Below are positions 9,106 to 20,564 of a DNA stretch of 64,000 nucleotides, piece after piece (the stretch's first letter is position 1; every line of letters begins with the position of its first letter). Under the pieces are notes generated by a model that was given only the letters and a program-made list of their open reading frames with translations, did no database searches and was not told where the DNA came from. This stretch comes from Durusdinium trenchii (lineage: Eukaryota; Sar; Dinophyceae; Suessiales; Symbiodiniaceae). A program made the position numbers and the translations under genes. The stretch lies in contig CAXAMN010025683.1 in assembly GCA_963970005.1 (NCBI GenBank), positions 42,765 to 106,764 of the forward strand. The letters run 5' to 3'.

Positions 9106-12100
9106 GTAGGAAAGAGGCTTACCCGGCTTACCCATAATTTGTGTTCTAGGGTGGACAGTGGTTCTGAGGAAACGGAGGGTTCGGGAATCTGACGTACATT
9201 CAATTTTGACCCATTTGATGCCTGGTACAGCAGTTTGACTTTGTGTATTGTAAGGAGGAAGAGGCTGATTTCATGAAGGCATTCGAGGGATGTCACACGC
9301 TCAAACATGGAAAACACATCAACAGCACCATCGGATCAATTGGTCCCTGGTCTCAGAAGAGAAAAACGAAGAAACGACACGACACATCGCCGTTTCACCT
9401 AGGGAGGTGGGTTCCTCCTACTTTCAACGCCCCGAGCTGGAGCCACCGCAATTTGGAAAACGTAGCAATTGTCAGTTGAGCATGAGGACGAACGGGCGCC
9501 GCCTCGTATTGGAACGCGGATGTTGGATTGTTTCAGAACGAGGACGTAGGATCAATTGGGAACTCGCACGCGCATGGTGTTCTACTTTGCTTCTTTGTGC
9601 GATTCTCCTTGGCGGATCAAATGTGAAAGAACGGAAGGCTTGACAGGTTTCCACTGCTTTCTGCGCTTGTTTTCTGATGTTTTCCAGCCAACGATAGCCA
9701 AAGCCTTTCCAGCCGCGTGCACGCTTACTGTAATCTGTTGTTCCAAATAGATCCACCCTCTCTTTCCAAGCCACACTGTGTTACTTGACCCAGCATTGTT
9801 CTCCTATGGTGCGAATGCCGCAGGTCTGTCGCCAACCCCACCCTCCCCCCACCAGCCCCTACAGTAGAGAGTCGTTCCATAGTTGAATCCTGGCAATACG
9901 GCCGTATCATAGGTAAACCGCCCTTGTTTCTTCTACACACCGGCTTTTCTTTTTGCATTAAAGGCTGTATCAAAGCTTTACAGAAGGCAAATTTGCCCAA
10001 ACAAGGGCGCAAGTCGAGTTTTCTGTTTTTTTGCGACCGCATAAGGCAATAACAGTCGAATTTTCACCTTCTACCACAGATTGTGTAAAGCAACGGCGGC
10101 GGCGGAACTTGGAATGTGAGCAAGCAGTCCTGGCAAAACTCGTGCACTATGTCCTTTTTGGATGGGGAATTTGTTTTGTCACCTGCTCGTTTCGAGCCAG
10201 CTTTAGAAAACATTTGCAGCACGTTGTTTGTATGTTCGGGAAATGAACACGCGCACTGCTGGACATGTGCCCCCCCGCACCCACACCCACACGTAGACCA
10301 AACTTTGGTCAAATGATCAGATTTTAACCTGATTATAGGCTTTTGGTGTTGGTGAAACATGGAAACAAAGCTGCAAGGGCTTTGCCATATCATCAGTCCC
10401 ACCAAGTCGACAAAATTTGTTGGACTTACCAATGATTCGCCCCTCTGTTTTTTTGGGCGCGCAAACCCAGCACATCTCGAGAACCGACTTGGGAACACAG
10501 AAACAACGCAATTGGTTTACAAACGGCATTTTCCTTGGTCCGTTTTTTGTTCCTGATATAGAAACGAGCGTTCGGAGATCGGGTCGAGCAGACGAGTACC
10601 AAATTCAGTGGCGCGTAGGCCGCGTATGTGAATACCGTTGAGTTTGGTGATTCTCTTCTGATCTGGGGGGTTTTACCCATGTTTGCTGGGGATTTATTTA
10701 TGTTTCGCCCGTCTGACTCTGCCAAGAGCATTGTTTGCGCATGATTGTCTCTGTCCTGTGAACTGGCCTTTCGATCACATCAAAATGATCTCTAAAGGCA
10801 GCGAGACACCAAAAAGATGGTCACGCACAGCACCAGGGACCATCGTATCACAATTCAAAATTTGTAAATGAAAATTCAACCAAAGACGATTCGTTCAAAA
10901 CCACCGGAAAAAAGAGAACACACACACACAAAAAACACAAACAAAACCGAGTCTTCTTTGTTTTCGCATTGCGTAGCAGAACTTCAGGCCTGGGGGATCC
11001 AGGCCCGATTCGAGGGATTTAGACCATAGCATCTATAACTATTGTTTTACGCGTGATACGATTCTTTGGTGGTAACCAAATCGATCAACCAAAACGTTTC
11101 TGCAAGCCACGGTTGGGCGGTGGGAATGGTGCAAGTTCCAAAATGAGTCTGTTTTGGAAAAGGATGCAATTTGTGTTTCTAAACGATCCGTCTCATGTGT
11201 TCAATGAGCCGCGTGCCCTCAGAGATTCTGGTGCTATTTTCCAGGCTGAGATTGATAGCACTCCGCCAGGTTTACTTTCCAGCCAGGCTGCGGCTCAAAG
11301 AGCGTGACTCCAAAAACCATCCACAGCAGGGGGCACCGGCGCCCTCGGTTCACCGCGAAATCCACCGGCACGGCTTTTTCGCTGAAAACAAATCCGAGAA
11401 GATTCCGATTGGAACCGGCAAATCGAATATAGATGGAATGTGACCAGGTGTTCGTTTTTTTGGGTTGCATTTTGATACGTCGTGATACTCGGTCTTTGGC
11501 CTTGCAAACATGGTTTTCGGACGTCTCTTTACATCATGGGCTAGCACAGGAGCCCAGCTTCCAAGAGGTTTCGCTGAAGAAGGCAACCTGTGCGGTCGAC
11601 ATTTGTGAAGAATGGGACGAGTTCGGAGGATTTCTTCAGATCAACAGATGTAAATCCAGTGCAAATGCATTAAAGTTATATAGATGCCTCAATGCCAAAC
11701 TGCAAGAACACATCCAAACCACTGCATGAAAACGCCTTCAAAGGTTTCCAATGGTTCAAACATAGACAAATACAACACACAGGGTCGCGTTGAAGGGCCT
11801 TACTTACTTTCCTTTCATGTTTCATGTTTTTGTGGGAACATGGGCCCATCGAGCTCTGATTCAATCACATGACGTGTTTCCATGCTGCTGTCAATGTTAT
11901 GCGCATGATATCCACATTGCTTTAGTAGGTGCCCAGAATCAATCGAGGCAACACTTTTGGACCGGCCCGGACAACCCTAGCATTTGGTGCATGATGGGAT
12001 ACCCATCAGCTCAAACCACTGGCGCTTTGAAACAAGCGCACGAAGACCCAACCTCCCCCGATCGTTGTTTGCATCCAACACCATCGTAAGGACATCAAAC

Positions 12101-12375
12101 CAGGACCTGACCATTTAGGCCCACCACACGCTTGTACCCAATTGAAGCATAATAAAATATGTTCATGTATTATATATATATATTTATCATATGCGCAGTA
12201 AGTGTGTCTCTGTGCTTGCCTCAAGATGTTGACGGGTCTTGTCTCATGCAAGGCACGCAAAAGTAGCATCTCTGCACTCGCTCCATAGTCGATTTCATGT
12301 ACCTGTGGTTTTCGTTCTTTTGTGTTGCTTTTGTTTCCCCCCAAAGGTTGCTGCTTTTGAGCTCCCCTTGTGCAG
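9106..12375. other. About 3.3 kb without a supported gene
   Basis: Open frames here are short, overlap on both strands and lack recognisable motifs. It has a C/A-rich stretch near 10266-10300 and (AT)n near 12170-12182. Probably intergenic or intron. Confidence 0.5.
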
Positions 12376-12423
12376 GTGCAAACTGCATTACAGCTTCTCC
12401 GGGCTGAGCCAGAACCCAGCGAG
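12376..12423 (+). CDS. Candidate small exon (VQTALQLLRAEPEPSE)
   Basis: A plus-strand stretch after TGCAG encodes VQTALQLLRAEPEPSE before a GG-rich junction. The composition is helix-friendly and it lies 0.8 kb upstream of the ankyrin exons in the same orientation, so it may be an earlier exon of that gene. A second frame here is also open to 12508, so the choice is uncertain. Confidence 0.3.
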
Positions 12424-13231
12424 GGGTGCTCCTCCGCTGGTCCTGGAGATGCTTGGTGGGAAGACTGTTGCAGCAACGGAGGAGGCGGTGAAACATCTCT
12501 TCATATGAGGTCTCGCCACCGTGAGAATTGGAAGAACCCAATCTGCTTGCAGACAGCAGCCAAAAGGAAGAACACATGATTTTCCAAAATGAATAAATTA
12601 GGAAATAATTCAAAAAAGAAAATCCGAACTCTTTCTGAAATTCTGGAGTCTCCCAACAGGTGAGACCAAGCGGATCGGTTTTGTGATAAGCTCAGCATCC
12701 TGTGAATGTGGCTTCATGTTTGGGAAGATGTGGATTCATCGGATTTGTTATTTTTGTTTGAACATGTTTGAACTACGGGTTGCGTCAAACCCAGTAGACT
12801 GAAATCGAATCTGGGCATTTGCAGCTGCCCTGTTCCACAGACCCCTACACGGTCACGTAGACTCACAGCTGGAAATGTTTTGGTTTTGGAGTTGAATGAG
12901 TTGCATCAGTTTCTACTTTTAACCCTTATTGGCAGGTGATACATGTTTGATCACAGTTGGTAGGAATCTGTTTCCGTCGCCAAGGAGGCACTGAGCGCGT
13001 CCACATGCTGTTCGTGTTGTTGGCAGAAATCCTGCACAACTGTAAATCTTGTCGGGTTTTAGCAAAGAGTTCTCCTAGGTCGTTTGGCATTTATTTGAGA
13101 TGTTCTATCTCTACTTGGGCATGGTTCTCCAAATTAGACTATTATATATCTTAGCCGCCAGAAAGGCACTGCCAATGGAACTCTCGAGTCACCTAACCTG
13201 AAAATCACGGACCCGGCGAGTCACCACCCAG
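12424..13231. other. Putative intron upstream of the ankyrin exons
   Basis: No supported coding frame or named repeat; low-GC sequence that could be intron between the candidate exon at 12.4 kb and the first ankyrin exon. Confidence 0.4.
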
Positions 13232-13318
13232 GAGAACCTCTGGACGGCCGCCAGCGACGGCGATCAAGCGCGGGTGGAGGCGCTCATGGCGCTGGAGGGC
13301 TTCCAGCCTAGCTCGCAG
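13232..13318 (+). CDS. Ankyrin-repeat protein, exon 1 of 4 recognised
   Basis: Follows the acceptor ACCCAG|GAG and encodes ENLWTAASDGDQARVEALM then EGFQPSSQ, the opening helix pair of an ankyrin array (WTAASDGD is typical). The frame would stay open past 13318, but ending at CAG|GAGCC (GA donor) joins in phase 0 to the next exon. That join gives SSQ-DENGYTPVMAAASWGH, the canonical loop and helix of the following repeat. Ankyrin repeats mediate protein binding, and no partner can be inferred. GC content is much higher than in the flanking introns, as expected for a dinoflagellate exon. The gene's start and other exons were not identified. Confidence 0.7.
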
Positions 13319-13493
13319 GAGCCGCGCCGTTCGCCGCCGGACGAACCGCCGTGGAGCGTCAGATCCGCAGGTCGGGTCCCAGGCCGCGTAGTGGTCGGCT
13401 GGCCGCGTGCCGGTCAGCGGGTTTCGGCTGGGCCTCTCTGCGGGTCGCTGCGCGTCCTTGTTTCGGGAGCCTGTGGTCTCTGCGGGTCGCCAG
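13319..13493 (+). other. GA-AG intron with CAGGA at both ends
   Basis: The 5' boundary reads CGCAG|GAGCC and the 3' boundary GCCAG|GATGA, so the word CAGGA is repeated at the two junctions. Non-GT donors and repeated boundary words are known in dinoflagellate genes and fit insertion-type intron gain. Confidence 0.5.
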
Positions 13494-13541
13494 GATGAGA
13501 ACGGCTACACGCCTGTCATGGCAGCCGCCTCCTGGGGCCAT
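13494..13541 (+). CDS. Ankyrin-repeat protein, exon 2
   Basis: Sixteen codons, DENGYTPVMAAASWGH, which is a loop plus first helix of an ankyrin repeat. The acceptor is GCCAG|GAT and the donor is CAT|GCCAC (GC type). Both junctions are phase 0. The next exon continues AELLSLLL, the expected second helix, so the join is well supported by the repeat pattern. Confidence 0.75.
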
Positions 13542-14732
13542 GCCACTTGGCACCCAAGAGACCGGGCCTCAGTAGCTATCGGTAGAAATTTGAGGATTTG
13601 GTGATTCTGGTGGGGCTTCATCCTCATTAGCCTTCACTGTCCAAGACTTTCTTGTATAGCTAAAGCATGCTGCATGCTAAAGCAGTTTTCAGGAGGCTCC
13701 TATATCATGTTCCGATGCACACCATCCCCACCCGCCGCATTCTCGCTTGAGCAGGGTTTCCATCAACCCTGATGTCACTGATGTCTGACAGTGATGTGAT
13801 TGATTGAAACAGTTGGGGCAGATCATGTGGTGGTATGTAGCTCATGGCATGTTGCCAATTGGCAACCACGGCAGCAAACCCACCCGAATGATACCACATG
13901 CATTTGTTTCAGAGTCCTGCACATGCCATGGGTATGTTTGGCCTATCGGATAGCATCCATGGAAACTGGCCAATAATTTGTGAATGCTTGGCACATAGTC
14001 TGATGATGCCCGCGTGCTTGCATTGGCCTGTCGTGGACATCCACACGTACAGCAGAAGATGCTGTGGGGTTCAAGCATCATCAAGCATCTATATAATTTG
14101 GATGCACAAGTGATCTACTTCAACATCCAAAGCTAAAGCATGGGGGCATGAACCTAAATGCCAGGCAATTGTATGACATCCCCCGCTTTAAGGGTTCAAA
14201 CTGGTTAGAGCATGCCGGGCCACAGGACATGGGTCATGCCCGCCATTGGTTTCGGATTGGGATGAAGAAGTTTGCCGATGTGTGTCAACAGGAGACCCCA
14301 GTATAATGATATCTATTGAACATCTATTGAACAGTATCCAACAGTATATGTGTACACACGTATTTGCTGTATATATATATATACATAACACTATCGTCCC
14401 ATGATTGCCATATGCTGCAGGTGATGATTTCAGGAGACCCAAGGGCTTCCATATTCCGCTCACCTCGGAAGCAGCGACAACCCCATTTTGTGAACGCAGC
14501 ACCGGTTGAGATCAACGCTACACTGATTGCAAAGGTCACATGAATCACACACATGAAGATGCATGCAAACAGATGCACACATGCATCAACGTAGGGGGCA
14601 GGCATGCATCCATCCTATCCAACCAACCAGTCATGAGATGTCTAGATGGCCCATGGGTGTCCACGCACATGTGCAAGCCTTCTTGAAACTTCTATTGACC
14701 CATGGATCCCACTGTGTTTGTGGCGGCGTCAG

Positions 14733-14840
14733 GCTGAGCTCCTGTCGCTGCTTCTGTCACGGGAGCCTCACAGTGCCAACGTCGCTGACACCGATGGCGA
14801 TGCTCCATTGCACCATGTGGCGCAAGCCTGTGAACTGGAG
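14733..14840 (+). CDS. Ankyrin-repeat protein, exon 3
   Basis: Thirty-six codons, beginning AELLSLLLSREPHSANV and continuing ADTDGDAPLHHVAQACELE. It completes the repeat begun in exon 2 and starts the next one (DGDAPLHHVA matches the DGxTPLHxA core). The acceptor is GTCAG|GCT and the donor is GAG|GCGTG, GC type, phase 0. Confidence 0.75.
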
Positions 14841-14959
14841 GCGTGAAGATGGGCTGTTGAGGCTGTTGCGGTGAGACATGATGGTGTTGGTCAGAGAGTG
14901 ATGAGTGATGGCACTGACACTGTGACAGGTGGGAGAGGTGTTCACCACCCGTCACCCAG

Positions 14960-15030
14960 GCTGACCAGCTCCGGCCGGTGCTCCGGCTCTTGTTGGAGGC
15001 CAAGGCGGACGTCAACGCCAGGAGTGGGGG
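14960..15030 (+). CDS. Ankyrin-repeat protein, exon 4 (3' end estimated)
   Basis: Starts after ACCCAG|GCT and encodes ADQLRPVLRLLLEAKADV then NARSG, the second helix and beta-hairpin of an ankyrin repeat (LLEAKADVNAR). The donor is not clear: the frame runs on through Gly/Ser codons to a stop about 25 bases further. Later exons of this protein were not found with confidence. Confidence 0.7.
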
Positions 15031-15575
15031 GAAGAGCGGGTTGAGAGGCAGTTTGTAGAGGAAAATAAGGGCTGAGGGTGTTGAGTCTTGAAGCTTTGAG
15101 GTCTTTTGATGGGTCTTTTTGGTCCCTTGGTGTTTCCTTGGAAGTTGCATGAAGTTGCAAGCATGTGCTAGCAGGTGGGTTGAGAAGTTGAAAAGGGTTT
15201 TAGACGTCACACGAGACGTGACAGAGCCTTCAGGGGATTATAAAGGGAAAGAAAGAGGTTGAGATGTGGAGGTTGAGATTGGCTGGTCTGCTTCATTTTG
15301 TTTGGGGGTTTTGTGGAAGGTGCACTCTGAGGGCACCTGCCCTTTTGAAGCAGGAGCTCCCATTCAATCTGGGTATTTCTCGACTTTCACAAGTGGCTCA
15401 ACCACATAGAGAGATGAGCTGCGTTTTCGATGCACTCTTTTAGAATCAACAGTATGTCGGAGCAAGCGGCTTGTTCTTGGGTGTTTCAGCACGACTAGTA
15501 GTGATGAGAAGCTGAAACCGTCCGAAGTCACACCTTGGGCATCGTTCTTCTTTGTCCCTTTGGTTCGCCTCCACT

Positions 15576-15614
15576 CCGAATAGCGATGGCCTCCAACCGA
15601 ATAGCGATGGCCTT
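15576..15614 (-). repeat. Dispersed 21-bp repeat (GGAGGCCATCGCTATTCGG type)
   Basis: Two units on the minus strand. The same motif occurs on the plus strand once at 28443-28460 and as at least three units at 51257-51320, so this is a family of dispersed minisatellites. Confidence 0.7.
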
Positions 15615-18039
15615 GCCAGGAATGCAGAGGGAAAGAGCTGCTTGGACTGTTGTGCCATGGGCGCCATGGTTGAGGGCGAGGAGCAACGGAGACAGAGAGG
15701 GGAGGTTCCGAGGTCAGTGGACATCCCAAAGGAGCTATGAAGACAAGTACATAGCTGAACTGCTGGCCCGAGTCGAAGGTGAAAGGTCACAGATATGTTG
15801 ATCTATTCCATGATGTGTCGGATAAACTGTCGAGCTTGGAGACCGAAGTTCGGACCGTGTTGCGTTAGGCAGCAACACGACTTTTCTCTAGGGCATGTGC
15901 TTGACAAATCAAGGTGTGATTGTAAAGTTGGCTTTCCTTTCAAGCCTAAAGCTACCTTGATGTCAGATATCAAATCCCACCTGCAGGGTTCTATCTTTTT
16001 TTGAAGAAAAACAATATCCACAACTATGAGTCTACGAGTATGTTCTTTCCATGCGAAGGTACTTCGATTCAAGAACACTGTTGGTAAGCAAAACTATCAG
16101 GTGCGCATTCTCATGGTAGTCCTTGGTTAGAAGCATGTATGTTTGTGGCCAGGAGGAACAAGAGCCTCAGATCAATTTGGCCTTCCTGAAGGTGATGGAG
16201 GAGTTTGGCTTCAAAGTCTGAGTGCTGGATGAACGACCAGGGACCAAAGTCTTCCCGTTCGAAGGGACCAGCTCTCAGCAAGACATGCTGGGGCTACCAT
16301 CGCCAAGCCACGTGAACGATGTCACCCACGAAGCGGCCAATTGACGAAGCAAACAAAAGCACTTCGCCGGCGAACTGTCCACGGCGGGGGTTGAGGGACA
16401 CGCTAATGCTAACAGTGCAGTTTTGCGTCAGCAGTTTGCAAGAGCGTTGTGTCGTTGGGCTGTTTCTTCCTGCCTTTCAGAAGACACGGAACACCTGTTT
16501 TTGCCAGCAGCGTTTGTGTCTGAAAGGGAGTCCCAACAAACTCTGTCGATCCACAATCATCCATAATCCATGAACAAGAGGTTTGGGATGTCCTGTCATG
16601 TTACCCCAAGTGCCACGAGTACAACTTCGTACCTCTTTAGGGTCCCCAATTCCAGGCTGGTTGTTGTTTCTCAATCTCCAGCTGTGCATTGCCTGTGGGT
16701 CAAAGAGGAACAACATGGTCAAGGACACACACATGGAAACTGAGTGTCCTATTGACACGAAAGCTGCTTTCATACTGCCAGGGAGAGATGCTGATTACCC
16801 TCCGGCTCACTAACACGGAAGTGATCTCCTTGGCCTGCCGGGAAGACATTTTCCTCTACAAACCGGCTATAACCGGCTGGTGGCTGGTGTCCACTTCCAT
16901 GTTAGTGAGTTGGAGTGTACGCCATGGGTCAGGAATCTTCCAATAACACTGGTCCAAGGTGCTCCACGCTCTCCACTCCAAAAAGCGCCGCCGCCGTTTG
17001 TTGCAAAGCCGAGCAGAAACATCATGGGTTCCGCATGGTTACGCACGTGGGGAAAACCCGCAGGATGACTGGCATCACTTTTGGCCAAAGAGGCATTTGA
17101 TTCTGTAAAAAGATATCTGCCATAGACTAGAAGTCGAAATGACTAAGTCTTTGCATCTTCATCCCGCAAGGTCTGTGTAGCCATTGTTATCCATGTTTTT
17201 GGACTAAGTCTATTATGTTTGGCCGCAAGTGGCGTGGGACCTGTGCGAGCTTGGAGCCAACAAAATCACGCACTGAGTACATCAAATGGACCCAGATAGT
17301 TTGTTGTTGGTCAATTATTGACACAGATTGAAAAGAAGAAAGCACCTGCTATATATTCTCTTTCAGACATGGCAGAAGAAAGTGAAGGCTGTCTAGGACT
17401 AGGATCCGACAGCCTGCTTTTGGGCTTGAAATCAGAACCTCGAGCACTGTATCCGACCTCGTTTGCTCCGGACGCCATGAAGGTGGGCGGACCGGTCCAA
17501 GTCATGGGTCCTGAGGTCGCATGTCCATGCGCTACGACTCGGAAACATCGGAGAGTTCTTCCATGGTTTTTTTGGCAGTTTGTTCCATCGGACATGAAGA
17601 GCCCAACGTGTTGGCCTTCAGGCCTTGACCTGCGGTCCCCTGCCACATTTCGTCGAAGGGTCCTTGGGGTTTGGACCAGTTTTGGTTGCAGTTCTTCGTC
17701 CAGTTTGGTGGACACCCATCTTTTGCATGCAGATTTGAGGGAGGCAGCGCCGTTTCCCATGCTGGGGCGATCAGATTGAACCCCATGATCGCAACAAAAA
17801 TACTTGTTTTTCTTGACACGGGTATTCCAAAGAGGAAGTTTTCCACATAGCTGGACGGCTTGTCTGTCTGTTTCTTCATTGAAGAACATGTACATCGTCC
17901 TGAACGGGCGTAGAAACAACGGGTTGTGGAGGATCCAATCATCTTCCAACGATCCAATTTCAGCTTCCATGTCATCCTCCCGGGTGTAATTGCCTTGCGA
18001 AATCGTTGGGTACATCAGTTGTGCCATGTGAGAAGCCAC

Positions 18040-18093
18040 GCAGACCGATCCTGACGATCTTCGGATTCTTTGGATCGGTCTGCAGACCGATCC
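18040..18093. repeat. Perfect 12-bp hairpin with repeated arm
   Basis: GCAGACCGATCC at 18040-18051 pairs perfectly with GGATCGGTCTGC at 18072-18083 across a 20-base loop. The first arm is then repeated directly at 18082-18093. Confidence 0.7.
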
Positions 18094-20209
18094 TGACGGC
18101 CTCAACCTTCCCACTCACTCGGCGCGGCACGGGCGCGCTTGCGAGGTGTTCTCTTCTCTCGGCTCCCAACCGATCCAACGGAACTCACCATCTATTTGGA
18201 CACCCTCCTTGACTCCAGCCGAGGCAGACTCCAGCCGAGGCTCCCAGACGACTCCCTTCGGTTTTAAACCATGTTTTGGACGTCCGGTGACCAACTCTGT
18301 CCATTTGGCCAGACCAAACAGTTCTCCTGTCCTTCCCCCATGTGTTCGTTCTATCCTTCGCCTCAGGGGGTCAGCAATGAGGCCACAAACACGGACAAGA
18401 TGCAAGCGTGACTGGGCAAGCAGGACATTTAGATGTGCATGAAACGAGACCCTGCATTTTTCGGGTGTTTGGGATTGTAGGAGTTGGGGGTAGCAATTGT
18501 GAGGCCTCAAGAAAACCTCCCTTTCATGGTCCTTCCAAAGCTTTTTAGACCTCCCAGTTCAATACTCTTGAGTTTCTCCACCTGCCTGGCTGTCGGTTTT
18601 CGGCGAGGGTGAGAGTATCCCCGTGCCTTTGGGATCAGAAGACCGTGCCTCTGCCGGGATCAGAAGATAACCCCTCGGACGAGCGATCAGATCGATAGAA
18701 GCAGATGGCTTTAGGCTTTAGATCTTAAAGGCCACTGAACTTGTGAGGGTTTTAGGGCTTCCTATTCGGACCATCCGCTCAGATCCGTGTTGGCTTTTCT
18801 CTTGTTCTAGTCTGCGAGTCGACTCAGGCACCAAATGAAAGTCAAGCCCAGCGACGCCTTGAGACATGAGGAGCTGAACACGCGCGTTGTGCCGGCGAAA
18901 GTGGACGTTGCATGTGAAGCGGTATTTGGAATCAACATAGTCTGCTGAGGTTTGGTGGAAAGAGGGATGGTTTCGAAGGGTCCTTCCCAACTTTCTTGAT
19001 GCAAAGGACATTGGTCGGATACGGAGTGGACGGACTTCCCTGACATTGACAAGTACGGACTGAGCATCTCCCAGTCCGACAACTCCTGTTTGTGGCCAAA
19101 GATGGAGCCCATTGAACCCAATGATGCCATCACTTGCTTTTGGGGGACCCTCTAGCCGTCTAGCAGGATGACAAGTGGATTAGAATATACTGTGGCCCCT
19201 TTGGTGGGTGTATATTTTCAAGGCTCCTAGACGCTCCCACTTGAGCGGTATATTAAGACCGGAGGGTACTGAACTAAAGGCCGTCGCACATTCATGGTCT
19301 GCTTCAGAGAGGGGTGAGTGAGGAGTGAGTAAGTACTGGTAGCTTCAATCGTTTGAACCAACTCGGTGGCAGCAAGGCTGGTTTGATTTTAACACCATGT
19401 ATCCGTAAAATGTGGCAACCATTGATTCTGTACAAGTATTTCCCTGAGGCTCTGCCCAAAAAACTGGCGGTGTGACTCCATTGTTGAAGCTGCACGTTCG
19501 CGGAGAAGGCACACCCAAAGGACACATGTCCATGTCTTCGTTCTTTCGTTCTTTTTAGACCCGAACCATGCCTCCGAGCGACGCCAAAGAGACGTGGCGA
19601 GCTCCCCGAAGCCTTCAAGCCAAGCGTGTTTAGCTTATGAAAACGTTATGTGGCAACACTGACACCCAGTGAGTTGCTGTAGTACGCCAGAGTCGCCAGA
19701 GTGCAACCAATCCACCAGCATGGACCATGGCAATCAAACTGAATCTCTCGGTCTCCATGTGGGCACAGGGAGGGCCCAAGCGCCATCGGCTCACAGACAT
19801 GACATCTGACATCATGCATCTATGTCTCTGCTGTGGTGAGGAAGTCTATCCTAGCATCATTTGCCCACAACAATATGAGTCTCCGCCCCGGCCACGCAAC
19901 ATCAGCACATGCTTGCTTTGCTTGCTTTGCTTGCTTCGTGATGTGTGTGATTCACCATCTCTTTAGCGTCTCATCACAGCCAAGCTCCAGAAGCCCTGAA
20001 TGAAGGTGAAGCACCAAGGTGAAGGGCGGTTAGCGCTGAGCTGAGGTGGTCCTTCCAGGGCTTGAGTGACCACGCTTTGCGTGCGAAGCCTGCCGCTAGT
20101 CAAGGGGAGTGTATACATGTAAAACCCATGGTATGAAGACCCGGAAGCTCTTTATCTTGTGACTTCACCGCCGTCCTCGCGACAAAAATGGATTCGCCTC
20201 AACTCACAG

Positions 20210-20248
20210 GACGTGGACCTCATGGTGTGCACCGATCTGGTCGACCAG
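20210..20248 (+). CDS. Candidate micro-exon (DVDLMVCTDLVDQ)
   Basis: Thirteen codons between CACAG|GAC and CAG|GTGCC, phase 0 at both ends with a GT donor. The peptide DVDLMVCTDLVDQ is well-formed protein sequence and weakly recalls helicase motif V, but is too short to name. Same strand as the ankyrin exons. Confidence 0.4.
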
Positions 20249-20513
20249 GTGCCTTTTTTAGAGTCCGGGTCCGCGTCCAAGGTCCAGAGATGAAAGTTGT
20301 GACATGGGTTTCATTTGGTTTCATCTGGTTTTAATCTTCATGAGGGGCTCAAGGGGCTCAAGTGCTTCATGTCCCAGTCCCGAAAGACTGCCAAACATGC
20401 CTCCAAACACCACAAACACCCGACCAGAACACTCCTGCGATGCTTCAGCATGCTCATCATGCTTGGTCGTTCCTGCGGGACGGCTGCCGCGGGACGGCTG
20501 CCCCCGCGGTGAG

Positions 20514-20564
20514 GCTCAAACCTGCGTGCTGAACGGGAGCTTGTCGCACGCCTCCGTCCTGGAG
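20514..20564 (+). CDS. Candidate micro-exon (AQTCVLNGSLSHASVLE)
   Basis: Seventeen codons between GTGAG|GCT and CTGGAG|GTGGC, with a GT donor and phase 0 on both sides. It is 266 bases from the candidate exon at 20.2 kb, in the same orientation and phase, so the two may be consecutive. Function not recognised. Confidence 0.35.

Larger units (their letters stand above)
15031..20209. other. Putative intron/intergenic DNA with dispersed repeats
   Basis: No supported exon in about 5.2 kb. It holds a 21-bp repeat (15576-15614), a 30-bp word shared with 21559 (16891-16920), a copy of a 73-bp dispersed repeat (17921-17993), a perfect 12-bp hairpin (18040-18083) and a TTGCTTTGC tract (19911-19937). 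The 267-codon minus-strand frame at 17311-18114 overlaps two of these repeats and is not called. Confidence 0.5.

Noticed and set aside
9253-9285. Possible micro-exon EEEADFMKAFE
   Set aside because: Eleven codons, no acceptable donor, no neighbouring exon.
17311-18114. 267-codon minus-strand open frame
   Set aside because: No recognisable motif, odd composition, and it runs through the hairpin at 18040 and the dispersed repeat at 17921, so it is better explained as repeat sequence.
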